Counted from the first letter of the stretch, positions 20,819-29,843 are shown. The stretch is DNA of 64,000 bases from Sphingomonas sp. IC-11 (GCF_021043365.1 NZ_JAJNDU010000001.1:310001-374000), one strand, 5' to 3'. The notes: generated by a model not told the origin, from the sequence alone. A program made the numbers and translations.

Positions 20819-22345
20819 ATGCCATCTCCCCGCCGTACCTTCGCGATCATCTCGCACCCTGACGCCGGCAAGACGACGCTGACCGAAAAGCTGCTGTATG
20901 TCGGCGGCGCGATCCACCTGGCCGGCGAGGTGAAGGCGCGCGGGCAGAACCGGCGCGCACGATCGGACTGGATGAAGATCGAGCAGCAGCGCGGCATCTC
21001 CGTCACGTCGAGCGTGATGACGTTCGAGAAGGACGGCGTGTTCTTCAACCTGCTCGACACGCCGGGGCACGAGGATTTCAGCGAGGACACGTACCGCACG
21101 CTGACCGCCGTCGATTCGGCGGTGATGGTGATCGACGCGGCGCGCGGCATCGAGGCGCAGACGCGCAAGCTGTTCGAGGTATGTCGCCTGCGGAACGTGC
21201 CGATCATCACCTTCGTCAACAAGGTCGACCGCGAGGGGCGGCCGGTGTTCGAGCTGCTCGACGAGATTGCCGACATGCTGGCGCTGGACGTCTGCCCGAT
21301 GAGCTGGCCGGTCGGCATGGGCGGCACGTTCCAGGGCGTGCTGGACCTGAAGACCAACCGCATCAGCCGGCCGGATGGTGATAGCCGCACCTTCCAGGGG
21401 CGCGTCGAGGATGCGCCGGAACTGCCGGCGGACGTGGCGGAGGAGATCGAACTGGCGCAGGCCGGCTATGCCGCGTTTGATGCCGAAGCCTATCGCGCCG
21501 GCGACCTGACGCCGGTGTATTTCGGGTCGGCGCTGAAGGATTTCGGCCCCGCCGAGCTGATCGCCGCGCTTGCCGAATTCGCGCCGCCGCCGCGCCCGCA
21601 GCCGGCGGAACCCGCGCCGGTCGATCCGGGCGAGAAGGACGTCACCGGCTTCGTCTTCAAGGTGCAGGCGAACATGGACCCGCAGCACCGCGACCGGATC
21701 GCGTTCATGCGGCTGTGCTCGGGCACGTTCAAGCGCGGTATGAAGCTGACGCCGACCGGGCATGGCAAGCCGATCGCGGTGCACTCGCCGATCCTGTTCT
21801 TCGCGCAGGACCGCGAGATCGCCGACGAGGCGTTTCCGGGCGATATCATCGGCATCCCCAATCACGGCACGCTTCGCGTCGGCGATACGCTGAGCGAGAA
21901 GCCGGGGGTGCGGATCACTGGCCTGCCGAACTTCGCGCCCGAAATTCTGCGCCGCGTGGCGCTGAAGGACCCGACCAAGACGAAGCAGCTGCGCAAGGCG
22001 CTGGACGACCTCAGCGAAGAGGGCGTGATCCAGGTGTTCTATCCGGAAATCGGATCGAACTGGATCATCGGCGTCGTCGGCCAGCTTCAGCTCGACGTGC
22101 TGCTGTCGCGGCTGGAGGCCGAATATAAGGTGGGCGCAGTGCTGGAAGCCTCGCCATTTGACACGGCGCGCTGGATTTCAGCCGAGGATCCCGCGGCGCT
22201 GAAGGACTTTATGGACCTGAACCGCGGCGCGCTGGCCAAGGATCGCGACGGCAATCCCGTCTTCCTGGCCAAGAGTGCGTGGGAAGTCGGCTATATCGCC
22301 GACCGGTATAGCAAGGTGAAGTTCGCAGCGACGCGGGAGCGTTGA
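20819..22345 (+). CDS. prfC: Peptide chain release factor 3
   Basis: A 508-aa translational GTPase that recycles RF1/RF2 from the ribosome after termination. G1 is SHPDAGKTT (residues 12-20), then QQRGISVTSSVMTF (switch I), LLDTPGHEDFSEDTYRTL (G3), FVNKVDREGRPV (G4) and later the domain 2/3 motifs FKVQANMDPQHRDRIAFMR and VIQVFYPEIGSNWIIGVVGQLQLDVL. It is slightly shorter than the enterobacterial protein. ATG 20819 fits the conserved N-terminus. A small HTH-like gene follows after 82 bp. Confidence 0.96.
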   Translation: MPSPRRTFAIISHPDAGKTTLTEKLLYVGGAIHLAGEVKARGQNRRARSDWMKIEQQRGISVTSSVMTFEKDGVFFNLLDTPGHEDFSEDTYRTLTAVDSAVMVIDAARGIEAQTRKLFEVCRLRNVPIITFVNKVDREGRPVFELLDEIADMLALDVCPMSWPVGMGGTFQGVLDLKTNRISRPDGDSRTFQGRVEDAPELPADVAEEIELAQAGYAAFDAEAYRAGDLTPVYFGSALKDFGPAELIAALAEFAPPPRPQPAEPAPVDPGEKDVTGFVFKVQANMDPQHRDRIAFMRLCSGTFKRGMKLTPTGHGKPIAVHSPILFFAQDREIADEAFPGDIIGIPNHGTLRVGDTLSEKPGVRITGLPNFAPEILRRVALKDPTKTKQLRKALDDLSEEGVIQVFYPEIGSNWIIGVVGQLQLDVLLSRLEAEYKVGAVLEASPFDTARWISAEDPAALKDFMDLNRGALAKDRDGNPVFLAKSAWEVGYIADRYSKVKFAATRER

Positions 22346-22427
22346 GCCGGCGCGCTCGGGCTTTGCGGCGCGGATGACGAGACGGGTTGAGTAACGCTGC
22401 GCCCCCCCTTTGGAGTTAAGACACACC

Positions 22428-22607
22428 ATGGCCGAACGCTTCGAACGACACCGCCAGCCGTGGCGGCCGGACGAGATCCAGAAGCTGCATACGCTGGCCA
22501 AGAAGGGCATGGCGCTGAAGGCGATTGCCAAGGCGCTGACGCGCAGCGAGGAATCGGTGAAGGAACAGGCAAAGCGCGACGGGCTATCGATCGCCAAGCT
22601 GCACTGA
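22428..22607 (+). CDS. Small HTH-like protein, unknown function
   Basis: A 59-aa basic protein from ATG 22428 with TGGAG about 12 bp upstream. The sequence WRPDEIQKLHTLAKKGMALKAIAKALTRSEESVKEQAKRDGL fits three helices of a Myb/SANT-like or homeodomain-like HTH, in which MALKAIAKALTRSEESV would be helix-turn-helix. It may bind DNA or be a small regulator. The next gene begins 9 bp after its stop, so it is probably co-transcribed with the flavoprotein gene. No named family recognised. Confidence 0.75.
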   Translation: MAERFERHRQPWRPDEIQKLHTLAKKGMALKAIAKALTRSEESVKEQAKRDGLSIAKLH

Positions 22608-22616
22608 CGCGCGGCC

Positions 22617-23786
22617 ATGGCCGACTATGACGCAATCGTGCTGGGGGCCGGCGCGGCGGGGCTGATGTGCGCGGCGACCGCCGGGCAGCGCGGCCGGCGC
22701 GTGCTGGTGATCGACCACGCCGAGAAAGCCGGCAAGAAGATCCTGATCTCGGGCGGCGGACGGTGCAATTTCACCAACCTTGGCACGGCGCCGGACCGGT
22801 TCCTGTCGGCCAATCCGCATTTTGCCCGGTCGGCGCTGGCGCGATACACGGCTGCGGACTTTCTGGCGCTGGTGGAGCGTCACGGCATTGCCTGGCACGA
22901 GAAGACGCTGGGCCAGCTGTTTTGCGACGGATCGGCGCGGCAGATCGTCGCCATGCTGCTGGACGAATGCGACAAGGGCCAGGTGGAGATCGCCCTGGGG
23001 CACGGGATCGGCGCGGTCGATCATGCCGATGGGCGGTTCCGCGTGTCCTTTGGCGGCCGCATGGCGAGCGCGCCAGCGCTGGTGATCGCGACCGGCGGGC
23101 CTTCGATCCCGAAAATGGGGGCGACCGGTGTCGCCTATGATCTGGCGCGGCGGTTCGGGCTGAAGGTGGTGGAGCCGCGGCCGGCGCTGGTGCCCCTGAC
23201 GCTGGGCGGGGACGATCCGTTCCGTGCGCTTGCCGGCGTCGCCACCGAAGTTGTCGCCCGAAGCGGCAAGGCGGCCTTCCGCGAGGCGATGCTGTTTACG
23301 CATCGCGGGCTTTCCGGGCCGGCGATCCTGCAAGTGTCCTCCTATTGGCGGCATGGCGAGCCGATCACCGTGGACCTGCTGCCGGGGCATGAGGAAGGAT
23401 GGCTGCGCGCGGCCAAGCGTTCGACGCCGCGTGCGGGGGTGGCGAAGCTGCTTGCGGCGACGATGCCGCAGCGATTGGCCGATGCGCTGGCGCAGCAACT
23501 GGGTGTGGCGGGCGAGCTGGCGAACCTGCCCGACGCGAAGCTTGCCGGCGCCGAGCAGCGGCTGGCGGCATGGCAATTCCTGCCCAACGGCAGCGAGGGG
23601 TTCGCCAAGGCCGAGGTAACCGTGGGCGGCGTCTCCACCGCCGATTTGTCTTCGCAGACGCTGGAGGCTCGGCGGGTGCCGGGGCTGCATGTGATCGGCG
23701 AGGCGGTGGACGTTACCGGCTGGCTCGGCGGCTATAACTTTCAATGGGCCTGGGCCAGCGGGTGGGCAGCGGGGCAGGCGCTCTAG
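22617..23786 (+). CDS. NAD(P)/FAD-dependent oxidoreductase (HI0933 / YhiN / BaiN-like)
   Basis: A 389-aa flavoprotein of the HI0933-like family. It opens with YDAIVLGAGAAGLMCAATAGQRGRRVLVIDHAEKAGKKILISGGGRCNFTN, combining the FAD dinucleotide loop (GAGAAG) with the signature SGGGRCNFTN. ALVIATGGPSIPKMGATG and the C-terminal GLHVIGEAVDVTGWLGGYNFQWAWASGWAAG complete the pattern. Physiological substrates are unknown for most members; one clostridial relative is a bile-acid reductase, but that annotation should not be carried over. It follows the small HTH-like gene by 9 bp. Confidence 0.9.
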   Translation: MADYDAIVLGAGAAGLMCAATAGQRGRRVLVIDHAEKAGKKILISGGGRCNFTNLGTAPDRFLSANPHFARSALARYTAADFLALVERHGIAWHEKTLGQLFCDGSARQIVAMLLDECDKGQVEIALGHGIGAVDHADGRFRVSFGGRMASAPALVIATGGPSIPKMGATGVAYDLARRFGLKVVEPRPALVPLTLGGDDPFRALAGVATEVVARSGKAAFREAMLFTHRGLSGPAILQVSSYWRHGEPITVDLLPGHEEGWLRAAKRSTPRAGVAKLLAATMPQRLADALAQQLGVAGELANLPDAKLAGAEQRLAAWQFLPNGSEGFAKAEVTVGGVSTADLSSQTLEARRVPGLHVIGEAVDVTGWLGGYNFQWAWASGWAAGQAL

Positions 23787-23982
23787 GTTATGCCGGGCGT
23801 CCGCTAGTGGCGTTTGCCACCGTTCCGCTTTCCGTTGCAGAACCGGACGCTTACACCAGCTGAGCTGAGTTCTCACGGGCAAGATTCCACCGTCATCTTC
23901 GCGGGAGTGACGGGGAGTAGGCGAGGGTGGGGCTTCCTTTCGCCGCCATGGTGGCGGAGGCGAAACACCCCCCGCTCGCCGA
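23787..23982. other. Convergent intergenic region with imperfect palindromes
   Basis: Between the flavoprotein and the convergent M23 peptidase gene. A 7-bp inverted repeat (GCGTCCG at 23797-23803, CGGACGC at 23844-23850) encloses a G/C-rich spacer with further partial symmetry and could be a termination or repeat element. On the minus strand a segment around 23851-23866 resembles a tRNA D-arm, but no T-arm or acceptor stem fits. Confidence 0.4.
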
Positions 23983-25488
23983 TCAATTCGCCGCTTGCAC
24001 TGCCAGCAGGTTCGCGACCTTTGCCTTGAACGCGCGCAGCTTTTCGCCGGACAAGGTGGCGACGCTGGAGAGCGAGATGGAGCGCGGGTTCACGGGTTGG
24101 CCGTTCTTCCACACTTCCCAATGGAGGTGGGGACCAGTGGAAAGGCCGGTGGAGCCGACATAGCCGATCACCTGACCGCGCGACACGGATTGGCCGGGGC
24201 GCACGGCGATGCGGCTCATGTGGCCATAGCCGCTCGAGACGCCGGCGGCGTGGTTCAGCTTCACGAAATTGCCGTAACCGCGGTTGCGCCCGGCCATCAC
24301 CACGCGGCCCTCGATCGGGGCATAGATCGGCGTTCCGTGCGGCGCGGCGAGATCCATGCCCTTGTGCATGCGCAGGAAGCCGAGCAGCGGATGGCGGCGC
24401 ATGCCATAGGTGGAGGAAACGCGGCCAGCGACGGGCATGCCCATGAAGCCGCGGCGTTCCGACTGGCCATTGGCATCCCAGAACTGGCCGCCCTTGCCGT
24501 CACCATCCTCCCAACGGACGAGGCGAAGCTTCTTCCGACCCTGATCCAGCCCGGCATATTGCAACTGGCCGACCTGAACCTCGCCAGTAGCGGCGCGGGC
24601 GTGATCGGCGATGATGTCGAAGCGGTCGTTCGCGCCGATCGCACCGACGGACGTACGGGTGGCGATCGCCTTTATATATGCCTCGACCAGCTTCGCGGGC
24701 GCGCCGGCAGCGCGGGCGGAACGATAAAGGCTGGAGCCGACCAGGCCCTGGATCCGTAGCGGCGTGCGGTCGATCGCAATCGGCCGCCGCTCCAGCGTGA
24801 GCTCATCGCCCTCCCGATGAACGGCGAGGTTGAGATCGAAGCGAGCGCGGAAGGCGATCTTTTCCAGCGGACGCGCGGTGCGGCGGTCCTGGCGACGCCC
24901 GAGCGTGAGATCGAGCATGGTGCCTGGCTTCAGATCGCCGAGCGATACCTCTGCCGCGACGAGATCAGCCACCCGCGCGGCATCGCTGCGACCAACGCCG
25001 GCGCGTTGCAGCGCCGCGCCAAAGCTGTCGCCGCTGCCAAGCGTTGCGGTCAGCTCGATGATCGGGCGCTCCGGCGTTTCGGCCAGCGGGCGCACCAGAT
25101 CATTGGCGGCCATGCGCCGGCCGGTCGAGGCGCCGAGGCCCAGCGGCGCGATCGAGAGCGTGCGCGCTTCCTCGTGCTCCGCGGCGGTCATGCTGGTGGC
25201 GACGAAGCCGGGGATCGGTTGAATGCCGGGTGCAGTCAGCACTGCCGCCGCGATCAGGCCGGTGCAGGTGGCAAGACCGCGCCACCACGTTCCGCTGCCG
25301 ATGCGCGCGCCGAGATCGGGAACCCAGTCAATTTCGTGAAGCGTGTGGCGCACGTGATCGCGCCAGGACAGATCCCGCACAGGCGCAACGGCACGGCCGA
25401 ACCCGCGCGCACCCGCGCCGCCGGCCAATTCCAACCCAGGCTGCTCTCGCAAGAACACGGCGAGTGTGAGCGCCCCCAAACGCAACAA
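23983..25488 (-). CDS. M23 family metallopeptidase (LytM domain, membrane-anchored)
   Basis: Up to 501 aa. One membrane helix (about residues 70-90, LATCTGLIAAAVLTAPG) precedes a long periplasmic part with an OapA/LysM-like region (LTATLGSGDSFGAALQRAGV). The C-terminal M23 domain has the zinc motifs RMHKGMDLAAPHGTPIYAP (HxxxD), VKLNHAAGVSSGYGHMS and GPHLHWEVWKNGQPVNP (HxH). It would cleave peptidoglycan cross-links or act as an amidase activator; the domain is catalytically complete, so an active endopeptidase is likely. The start is uncertain: a TTG at 25486-25488 or a GTG at 25456-25458. It is divergent from the helicase gene. Confidence 0.9.
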   Translation of the reverse strand: MLRLGALTLAVFLREQPGLELAGGAGARGFGRAVAPVRDLSWRDHVRHTLHEIDWVPDLGARIGSGTWWRGLATCTGLIAAAVLTAPGIQPIPGFVATSMTAAEHEEARTLSIAPLGLGASTGRRMAANDLVRPLAETPERPIIELTATLGSGDSFGAALQRAGVGRSDAARVADLVAAEVSLGDLKPGTMLDLTLGRRQDRRTARPLEKIAFRARFDLNLAVHREGDELTLERRPIAIDRTPLRIQGLVGSSLYRSARAAGAPAKLVEAYIKAIATRTSVGAIGANDRFDIIADHARAATGEVQVGQLQYAGLDQGRKKLRLVRWEDGDGKGGQFWDANGQSERRGFMGMPVAGRVSSTYGMRRHPLLGFLRMHKGMDLAAPHGTPIYAPIEGRVVMAGRNRGYGNFVKLNHAAGVSSGYGHMSRIAVRPGQSVSRGQVIGYVGSTGLSTGPHLHWEVWKNGQPVNPRSISLSSVATLSGEKLRAFKAKVANLLAVQAAN

Positions 25489-25651
25489 TTCGCCGATCCA
25501 CCCCCGGCGCAGGCCCAGCCGTTGTGGCGCAAAGACCCTAAAGTCAAATTAACCCGTAGGCTTAGCCGGTGCGTTGCGCCGAACCGTTCAGCACCTGCGC
25601 CGGAAGGGAATGGTTGATTCGCGATGCCTCTCCCCCGATGTTGTCCCCACC

Positions 25652-28114
25652 ATGCCTCGCCACGACAATGCCCGCGTCACAGCGGTTCTGGGGCCGACCA
25701 ACACCGGCAAGACTCACCTAGCCGTTGAGCGGATGGTTGCGCATTCATCCGGAATGATCGGCTTTCCGCTGCGCCTGCTGGCGCGAGAGGTGTACGACCG
25801 GGTCGTCGCCATGAAGGGGCCGGACCGCGTTGCCCTGATCACGGGCGAGGAGCGGATCGTTCCCAAGGACGCGCGCTGGTTCCTGTGCACGGCCGAAAGC
25901 ATGCCCACGGATCGCGATGTCGCCTTTGTCGGTATCGACGAGGCGCAGCTTGGCGCCGACGCCGAACGAGGTCACGTCTTCACCGACCGGCTGCTCCATG
26001 CGCGGGGGCGCGAGGAAACGATGATCCTGGGCTCCGCCGCGCTGAAGCCGGTGGTGCGATCACTGGTGCCCGGCGTCGAAATCGTGGAGCGTCCGCGCTT
26101 TTCGGACCTGTCCTATGCCGGGGCCAAGAAGATCAGCCGGTTGCCGCGGCGGTCCGCGATCGTCGCGTTCAGCGCCGAGGAGGTCTATGCGGTCGCCGAA
26201 ATGCTGCGGCGCCTGCGCGGCGGCGCGGCGGTGGTCATGGGCGCACTGTCCCCACGCACCCGCAACGCGCAGGTCGCGATGTTCCAGGCCGGCGAGGTGG
26301 ATTACCTTGTCGCCACCGACGCGATTGGCATGGGGCTCAACATGGATGTGGCCCATGTCGCCTTTGCGGGCCTGCACAAGTTTGACGGGCGGCGGCGGCG
26401 CCGGCTGACCGTTTCCGAAATGGCGCAGATCGCCGGGCGCGCCGGACGGCACCAGCGCGACGGCACGTTCGGCGCGGTGGCGGAAGAAGGGCCGGAGGCG
26501 TTCCTGCCCGAAGAGGTGCTGGCGATCGAGGCGCATCGCTTCCCCACGCTCGACTGGCTGTACTGGCGCGAGGGCGATCCGGATCTGTCCAGCATCTCCG
26601 CCCTGTTGGCCTCGCTCAGCGCGCCGCCCCAGCATGAGGCGCTGCGTGCTGCACCCGAAGCGACGGATCTGGCGGTGCTTCGCCGGTTGGCCGAGGATCC
26701 GGCGATCCGGGCGCGGGCGCGCGGGCAGGTGGAGCGCCTGTGGGCGGTCTGCGGCATTCCCGATTTCCAGAAGCTGGGGGTGGAGCCGCATGCCCGCTTC
26801 GTCAGCCGGGTGTTCGGCCATTTGTCGGAAGGGCATTTGCCGCACCAATGGTTCGCCGATGAGGTCGCCCGGCTCGACCGGGTGGATGGCGATGTGGAGA
26901 CCATCGCCGGGCGGGTCGCTGCGATCCGCACCTGGGCCTATATCGCGCAGCGCCGCGACTGGCTGGCCGATCCGCAACATTGGGCAGCGCGGACCATGGC
27001 GGTGGAGGAGCGGCTGTCCGACGCGCTGCATACCAGCCTGACCCAGCGGTTTGTGGACAAGCGGACCAGCGTGTTGCTGAAGCAGATCGGCGCTGGCGCC
27101 GGCGCCCTGCCGGTGGAGATTGGCGCGGAAGGCGAAGTGACGATCGACACTCATGCGATCGGGCGCCTTCAGGGTTTTCGCTTTGTTGTCGCGCCCGACG
27201 CGCGTGCGGCGGACAAGCGGCTGCTGCTTGCGACGGCGGAGAAGCAACTGAGCCGCGAACGCGCTGCACGCGGCGGCGCGCTCAGCACGGCGCAGAACGA
27301 GGCCTTTTCGTTGACCGAGGGCGGGATCGTCACGTGGCAGGACCATCCGGTCGCGCAACTGGTGCGCGGCCGATCGTTGGGGCGCCCGTCGATCCAGCTC
27401 GATGAGGCGCTCGATTGCCTGGACCCGCCGCTGCGCCGTGCGGTGAGTGAACGAATCCAGACCTGGGTGGATGACGCGGTGGCCGCGCATCTCCCCGTGC
27501 TGGCGAAGATGGCGGCGATGGCGCGTGATCCCGCCGCGACGCCCGCGCTGCGCAGCGTGGCTGCCGCGATCGAGGGAGGGGCGGGGCTGGCACAGCGGCT
27601 GCCGGTGCGGAGCGCCGTGGAGGCATTGACGCCCGATGATCGGCAGCGGTTGCGCAAGGCAGGCGTGACGATCGGGGCGCTGGACCTGTTCGACGCCCGG
27701 CTGTTGAAGCCGCGCGCTCGCCCGTGGCGCGAGGCGGTGCTGGCGGCGGCGGGAGTGCCCGTCCCGCCGGCGGCTCGCGAAGGGGCGACGGTGCTGCCGC
27801 GCGGAGCGCCTGGAGCGACACTCGCCGCCGGCTTCCGTCCCCTGGGTACGCAGGCGGTCCGCGTTGACCTGGTGGAGCGGATCGCACGGTCGGCGCATGA
27901 CGCGCGCAAGGGGCGGGCACCGTTCCTGCCGGACCCGGCGCTCGCGACGTCGATCGGGCTGGAGGTCGGCACGATTACGCGCCTGATGGCGGAGCTTGGC
28001 TTCCGCCCCGCCGCCGAAGGGCGCTGGGCCTGGCGCGGGCGTCCTGCGGCCAAGGTGGTCAGGCCGAAGTCCGACAATGCCTTTGCCGCACTGGCGGAGT
28101 GGGCCTTTGACTGA
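25652..28114 (+). CDS. SUV3-like superfamily 2 helicase
   Basis: An 820-aa protein from ATG 25652; the frame extends 26 codons upstream but homologous sequence begins at about RVTAVLGPTNTGKTHLAVERM (Walker A). Other helicase motifs: VGIDEAQLGADAERGHVFTD (DEAQ box), MILGSAALKPV, SAIVAFSAEEVYAVAEMLR, VDYLVATDAIGMGLNMDVAHVAFAGLHKFDG and QIAGRAGRHQRDGTFG (motifs V and VI). The arrangement is that of mitochondrial SUV3-type RNA helicases and their alphaproteobacterial relatives, followed by a long divergent C-terminal region. A role in RNA metabolism is inferred from SUV3. The S4 gene begins 7 bp after its stop. Confidence 0.88.
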   Translation: MPRHDNARVTAVLGPTNTGKTHLAVERMVAHSSGMIGFPLRLLAREVYDRVVAMKGPDRVALITGEERIVPKDARWFLCTAESMPTDRDVAFVGIDEAQLGADAERGHVFTDRLLHARGREETMILGSAALKPVVRSLVPGVEIVERPRFSDLSYAGAKKISRLPRRSAIVAFSAEEVYAVAEMLRRLRGGAAVVMGALSPRTRNAQVAMFQAGEVDYLVATDAIGMGLNMDVAHVAFAGLHKFDGRRRRRLTVSEMAQIAGRAGRHQRDGTFGAVAEEGPEAFLPEEVLAIEAHRFPTLDWLYWREGDPDLSSISALLASLSAPPQHEALRAAPEATDLAVLRRLAEDPAIRARARGQVERLWAVCGIPDFQKLGVEPHARFVSRVFGHLSEGHLPHQWFADEVARLDRVDGDVETIAGRVAAIRTWAYIAQRRDWLADPQHWAARTMAVEERLSDALHTSLTQRFVDKRTSVLLKQIGAGAGALPVEIGAEGEVTIDTHAIGRLQGFRFVVAPDARAADKRLLLATAEKQLSRERAARGGALSTAQNEAFSLTEGGIVTWQDHPVAQLVRGRSLGRPSIQLDEALDCLDPPLRRAVSERIQTWVDDAVAAHLPVLAKMAAMARDPAATPALRSVAAAIEGGAGLAQRLPVRSAVEALTPDDRQRLRKAGVTIGALDLFDARLLKPRARPWREAVLAAAGVPVPPAAREGATVLPRGAPGATLAAGFRPLGTQAVRVDLVERIARSAHDARKGRAPFLPDPALATSIGLEVGTITRLMAELGFRPAAEGRWAWRGRPAAKVVRPKSDNAFAALAEWAFD

Positions 28115-28121
28115 GGCGACC

Positions 28122-28415
28122 ATGCGCCTGGACCGCTTTTTGTGGTTCGCCCGACTCGCCAAGACGCGCGACATGGCGCAGGCAATGGCCGCCGATGGCC
28201 GCCTGCGCATCGACGGGCGGCCGATCGACCGGGCCCATGCGCCGGTGCGAGTCGGCAACATCCTGACCTTCTTCAAGGCGGGATCGGTGCGCGTCCTGCG
28301 CATCGAGGCACTGCCCCAGCGCCGTGGGCCTGCACCCGAAGCCAGGCTGTGCTATCGCGATCTTGAAGCAGATGCCGTGAGCGCGAACGAATCGCAGAAG
28401 AGCAACGGCGATTGA
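28122..28415 (+). CDS. S4 domain RNA-binding protein (Hsp15-like)
   Basis: A 97-aa protein from ATG 28122, 7 bp after the helicase stop; a TTG at 28107 would give a 5-codon extension overlapping it. MRLDRFLWFARLAKTRDMAQAMAADGRLRIDG is the S4 RNA-binding fold, and the overall form is that of HslR/Hsp15 proteins that bind free 50S subunits with nascent chains. Immediate downstream position after an RNA helicase suggests both work on structured RNA or ribosomes. The tail is short and charged. Confidence 0.88.
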   Translation: MRLDRFLWFARLAKTRDMAQAMAADGRLRIDGRPIDRAHAPVRVGNILTFFKAGSVRVLRIEALPQRRGPAPEARLCYRDLEADAVSANESQKSNGD

Positions 28416-28478
28416 CGCTGGCAGGCGGCCCGAATAGCAGCGGCGCCCAGTCTGCCGATCGAAGGAGTTTTGCCGGCC

Positions 28479-28820
28479 ATGACCTATGTCGTCACCGACG
28501 CGTGCATCCGTTGCAAATATATGGATTGCGTCGAGGTGTGCCCGGTCGACTGCTTCTATGAGGGCGAGAACATGCTCGTCATCAATCCGAGCGAGTGTAT
28601 CGACTGCGGCGTGTGCGAGCCCGAGTGCCCGGCCGAAGCGATTCTGCCGGATACGGAGAACGGCCTGGAGCAGTGGCTGGAACTGAACGCCACCTTCTCG
28701 GGCCAGTGGCCCAATGTTACCCGCAAGATGGACCAGACGCCGGCGGACGCGGACGAGCACAAGGGCGAGGAAGGGAAGTATGACAAATATTTCTCGCCCG
28801 AGCCCGGCGCCGGTGACTGA
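28479..28820 (+). CDS. fdxA: 7Fe ferredoxin (3Fe-4S / 4Fe-4S)
   Basis: A 113-aa ferredoxin starting [55 protein letters not shown], the diagnostic FdxA N-terminus. CxxxxxxxCxxxCP gives a 3Fe-4S site and [12 protein letters not shown] gives a 4Fe-4S site. The C-terminal part wraps the fold and ends in an acidic tail ([21 protein letters not shown]). ATG 28479 lies 11 bp after AGGAG; a TTG at 28470 is too close to the ribosome site. It transfers electrons in the cytoplasm; partner unknown. In many alphaproteobacteria it sits between the S4 gene and carD as here. Confidence 0.96.
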   Translation: MTYVVTDACIRCKYMDCVEVCPVDCFYEGENMLVINPSECIDCGVCEPECPAEAILPDTENGLEQWLELNATFSGQWPNVTRKMDQTPADADEHKGEEGKYDKYFSPEPGAGD

Positions 28821-29153
28821 AGGCTGAGCGCCCCCCTTCATCCCCTAGGTAGAGACCGCAGTTGAAGCGCGGGCAGGCGGGTGCCAGCCTTGCGGCTGAA
28901 GCGTGCCGTTCCCGCCGGTGAATGCACGGTTCCACGCGCGACCGTGCAGCACGGCGATTGTGCCAGCGATGCTGACTGATCTGCGCTGGTAATATTGTTG
29001 CAATGCTGCTATATAAGCCCGCGACGGACGCATTGATCTAGCGCGTTCGCTGGAGACGCTAACCCTTCACGTCATGATGGACGGGCTCAGGCGGGCGGAA
29101 ACGTTCGTATGATTGTGCCGATGGCGTGATTCAACCCAGAGGATCCGGTTCCT
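28821..29153. other. 333-bp region upstream of carD
   Basis: No gene seen. An AT-rich patch around 28988-29018 contains TATATA at 29010-29015 with TGGTAA 17 bp upstream; the -35 match is poor, so a promoter here is only tentative. The remaining sequence has no repeat or hairpin of note. Confidence 0.35.
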
Positions 29154-29687
29154 ATGGCTGCCAAGGCGCTGCATTTCGATGTCGGTGATTATGTTGTTTA
29201 CCCGAAGCACGGTGTCGGCCGTGTGATCGAGCTGCAGAAACAGGAAATCGCCGGCATGCAGCTCGAGCTTTACGTGCTGCGCTTCGAAAAGGAAAAAATG
29301 ACGCTCCGCGTGCCGACCAACAAGGCCGAGAGCGTGGGCATGCGCAAGCTGTCGTCGGACAAGACGATGCGCGAGGCGATGGAGACCCTGAAGGGCAAGC
29401 CCAAGGTCAAGCGCACCATGTGGTCGCGCCGCGCACAGGAATATGAAGCGAAGATCAACTCGGGCGACCTGGTGTCGATCGCCGAAGTGGTCCGCGACCT
29501 GTTCCGTGCCGATGACCAGCCCGAGCAAAGCTATTCCGAGCGGCAGATCTTCGAGGGGGCATGCAGCCGCCTTGCGCGCGAGCTTGCCGCGATGGAGCAG
29601 ATCGACGAGCCGGCGGCGCAGGAGAAGATCCTCGAGATCCTCCGTCAGGCTGCGGCCATCTACAACAAGGACAAGGTCCCGGCCTGA
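29154..29687 (+). CDS. carD: CarD family transcriptional regulator
   Basis: A 177-aa protein. The N-terminal RNA polymerase-interacting domain is FDVGDYVVYPKHGVGRVIELQKQEIAGMQLELYVLRFEKEKMTLRVPTNKAESVGMRKL, and the helical C-terminal domain includes KRTMWSRRAQEYEAKINSGDLVSIAEVVRDLF with the conserved Trp that contacts the upstream edge of the transcription bubble. CarD proteins bind the beta subunit and stabilise open complexes at rRNA and other promoters. The start ATG 29154 fits the conserved N-terminus. It ends in front of a strong terminator and is usually constitutive. Confidence 0.95.
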   Translation: MAAKALHFDVGDYVVYPKHGVGRVIELQKQEIAGMQLELYVLRFEKEKMTLRVPTNKAESVGMRKLSSDKTMREAMETLKGKPKVKRTMWSRRAQEYEAKINSGDLVSIAEVVRDLFRADDQPEQSYSERQIFEGACSRLARELAAMEQIDEPAAQEKILEILRQAAAIYNKDKVPA

Positions 29688-29732
29688 GGGCGGGCGGGGG
29701 CTTCCGGCCCCTGCGCCTGATTGCTGATCGCC

Positions 29733-29770
29733 AAAAAGGGGCGGCCTTCATCGGGCCGCCCCTTTTTGTG
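29733..29770 (+). terminator. Strong intrinsic terminator after carD
   Basis: A 14-bp stem (aaaaaggggcggcc and its exact complement) with a 7-nt loop and a run of T at 29763-29767, about 45 bp after the carD stop. The flanking A-run also makes it symmetric, so it could work in both directions. Confidence 0.92.
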
Positions 29771-29787
29771 TGCAGACGCTTCAACTG

Positions 29788-29830
29788 TTTACATGTGTAA
29801 TCCTCCGAGTGTATTATTCGACAAATACAC
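29788..29830 (+). promoter_or_regulatory. Promoter with overlapping palindromic operator, first GIN-domain gene
   Basis: TTTACA at 29788-29793 and TATTAT at 29812-29817 are each 5 of 6 to consensus with an 18-bp spacer. The inverted repeat GTGTATT-N8-AATACAC at 29809-29830 covers the -10 box and ends 7 bp before the first ATG. The same repeat with the same spacer recurs at 30587-30608 in front of the second GIN gene. Position over the -10 box implies a repressor; the arm and spacing resemble operators of small GntR (YtrA-type) repressors, which is inference. Confidence 0.7.
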
Positions 29831-29843
29831 CAGGGAGATGATC

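Noticed and set aside
20819..20860. EF-G or other translational GTPase for the 20819 gene
   Set aside because: The ordering of P-loop (SHPDAGKTT), switch and domain 2/3 motifs, and the length of 508 aa, fit RF3, not EF-G or LepA.
23835..23885. tRNA-like D-arm on the minus strand
   Set aside because: Only the D-arm and a 4-bp anticodon-like stem are present; there is no T-arm consensus and no acceptor stem, so it is not a functional tRNA.
26060..28303. A 747-codon minus-strand frame opposite the SUV3-like helicase
   Set aside because: Shadow of the helicase gene; no motif, no ribosome site.
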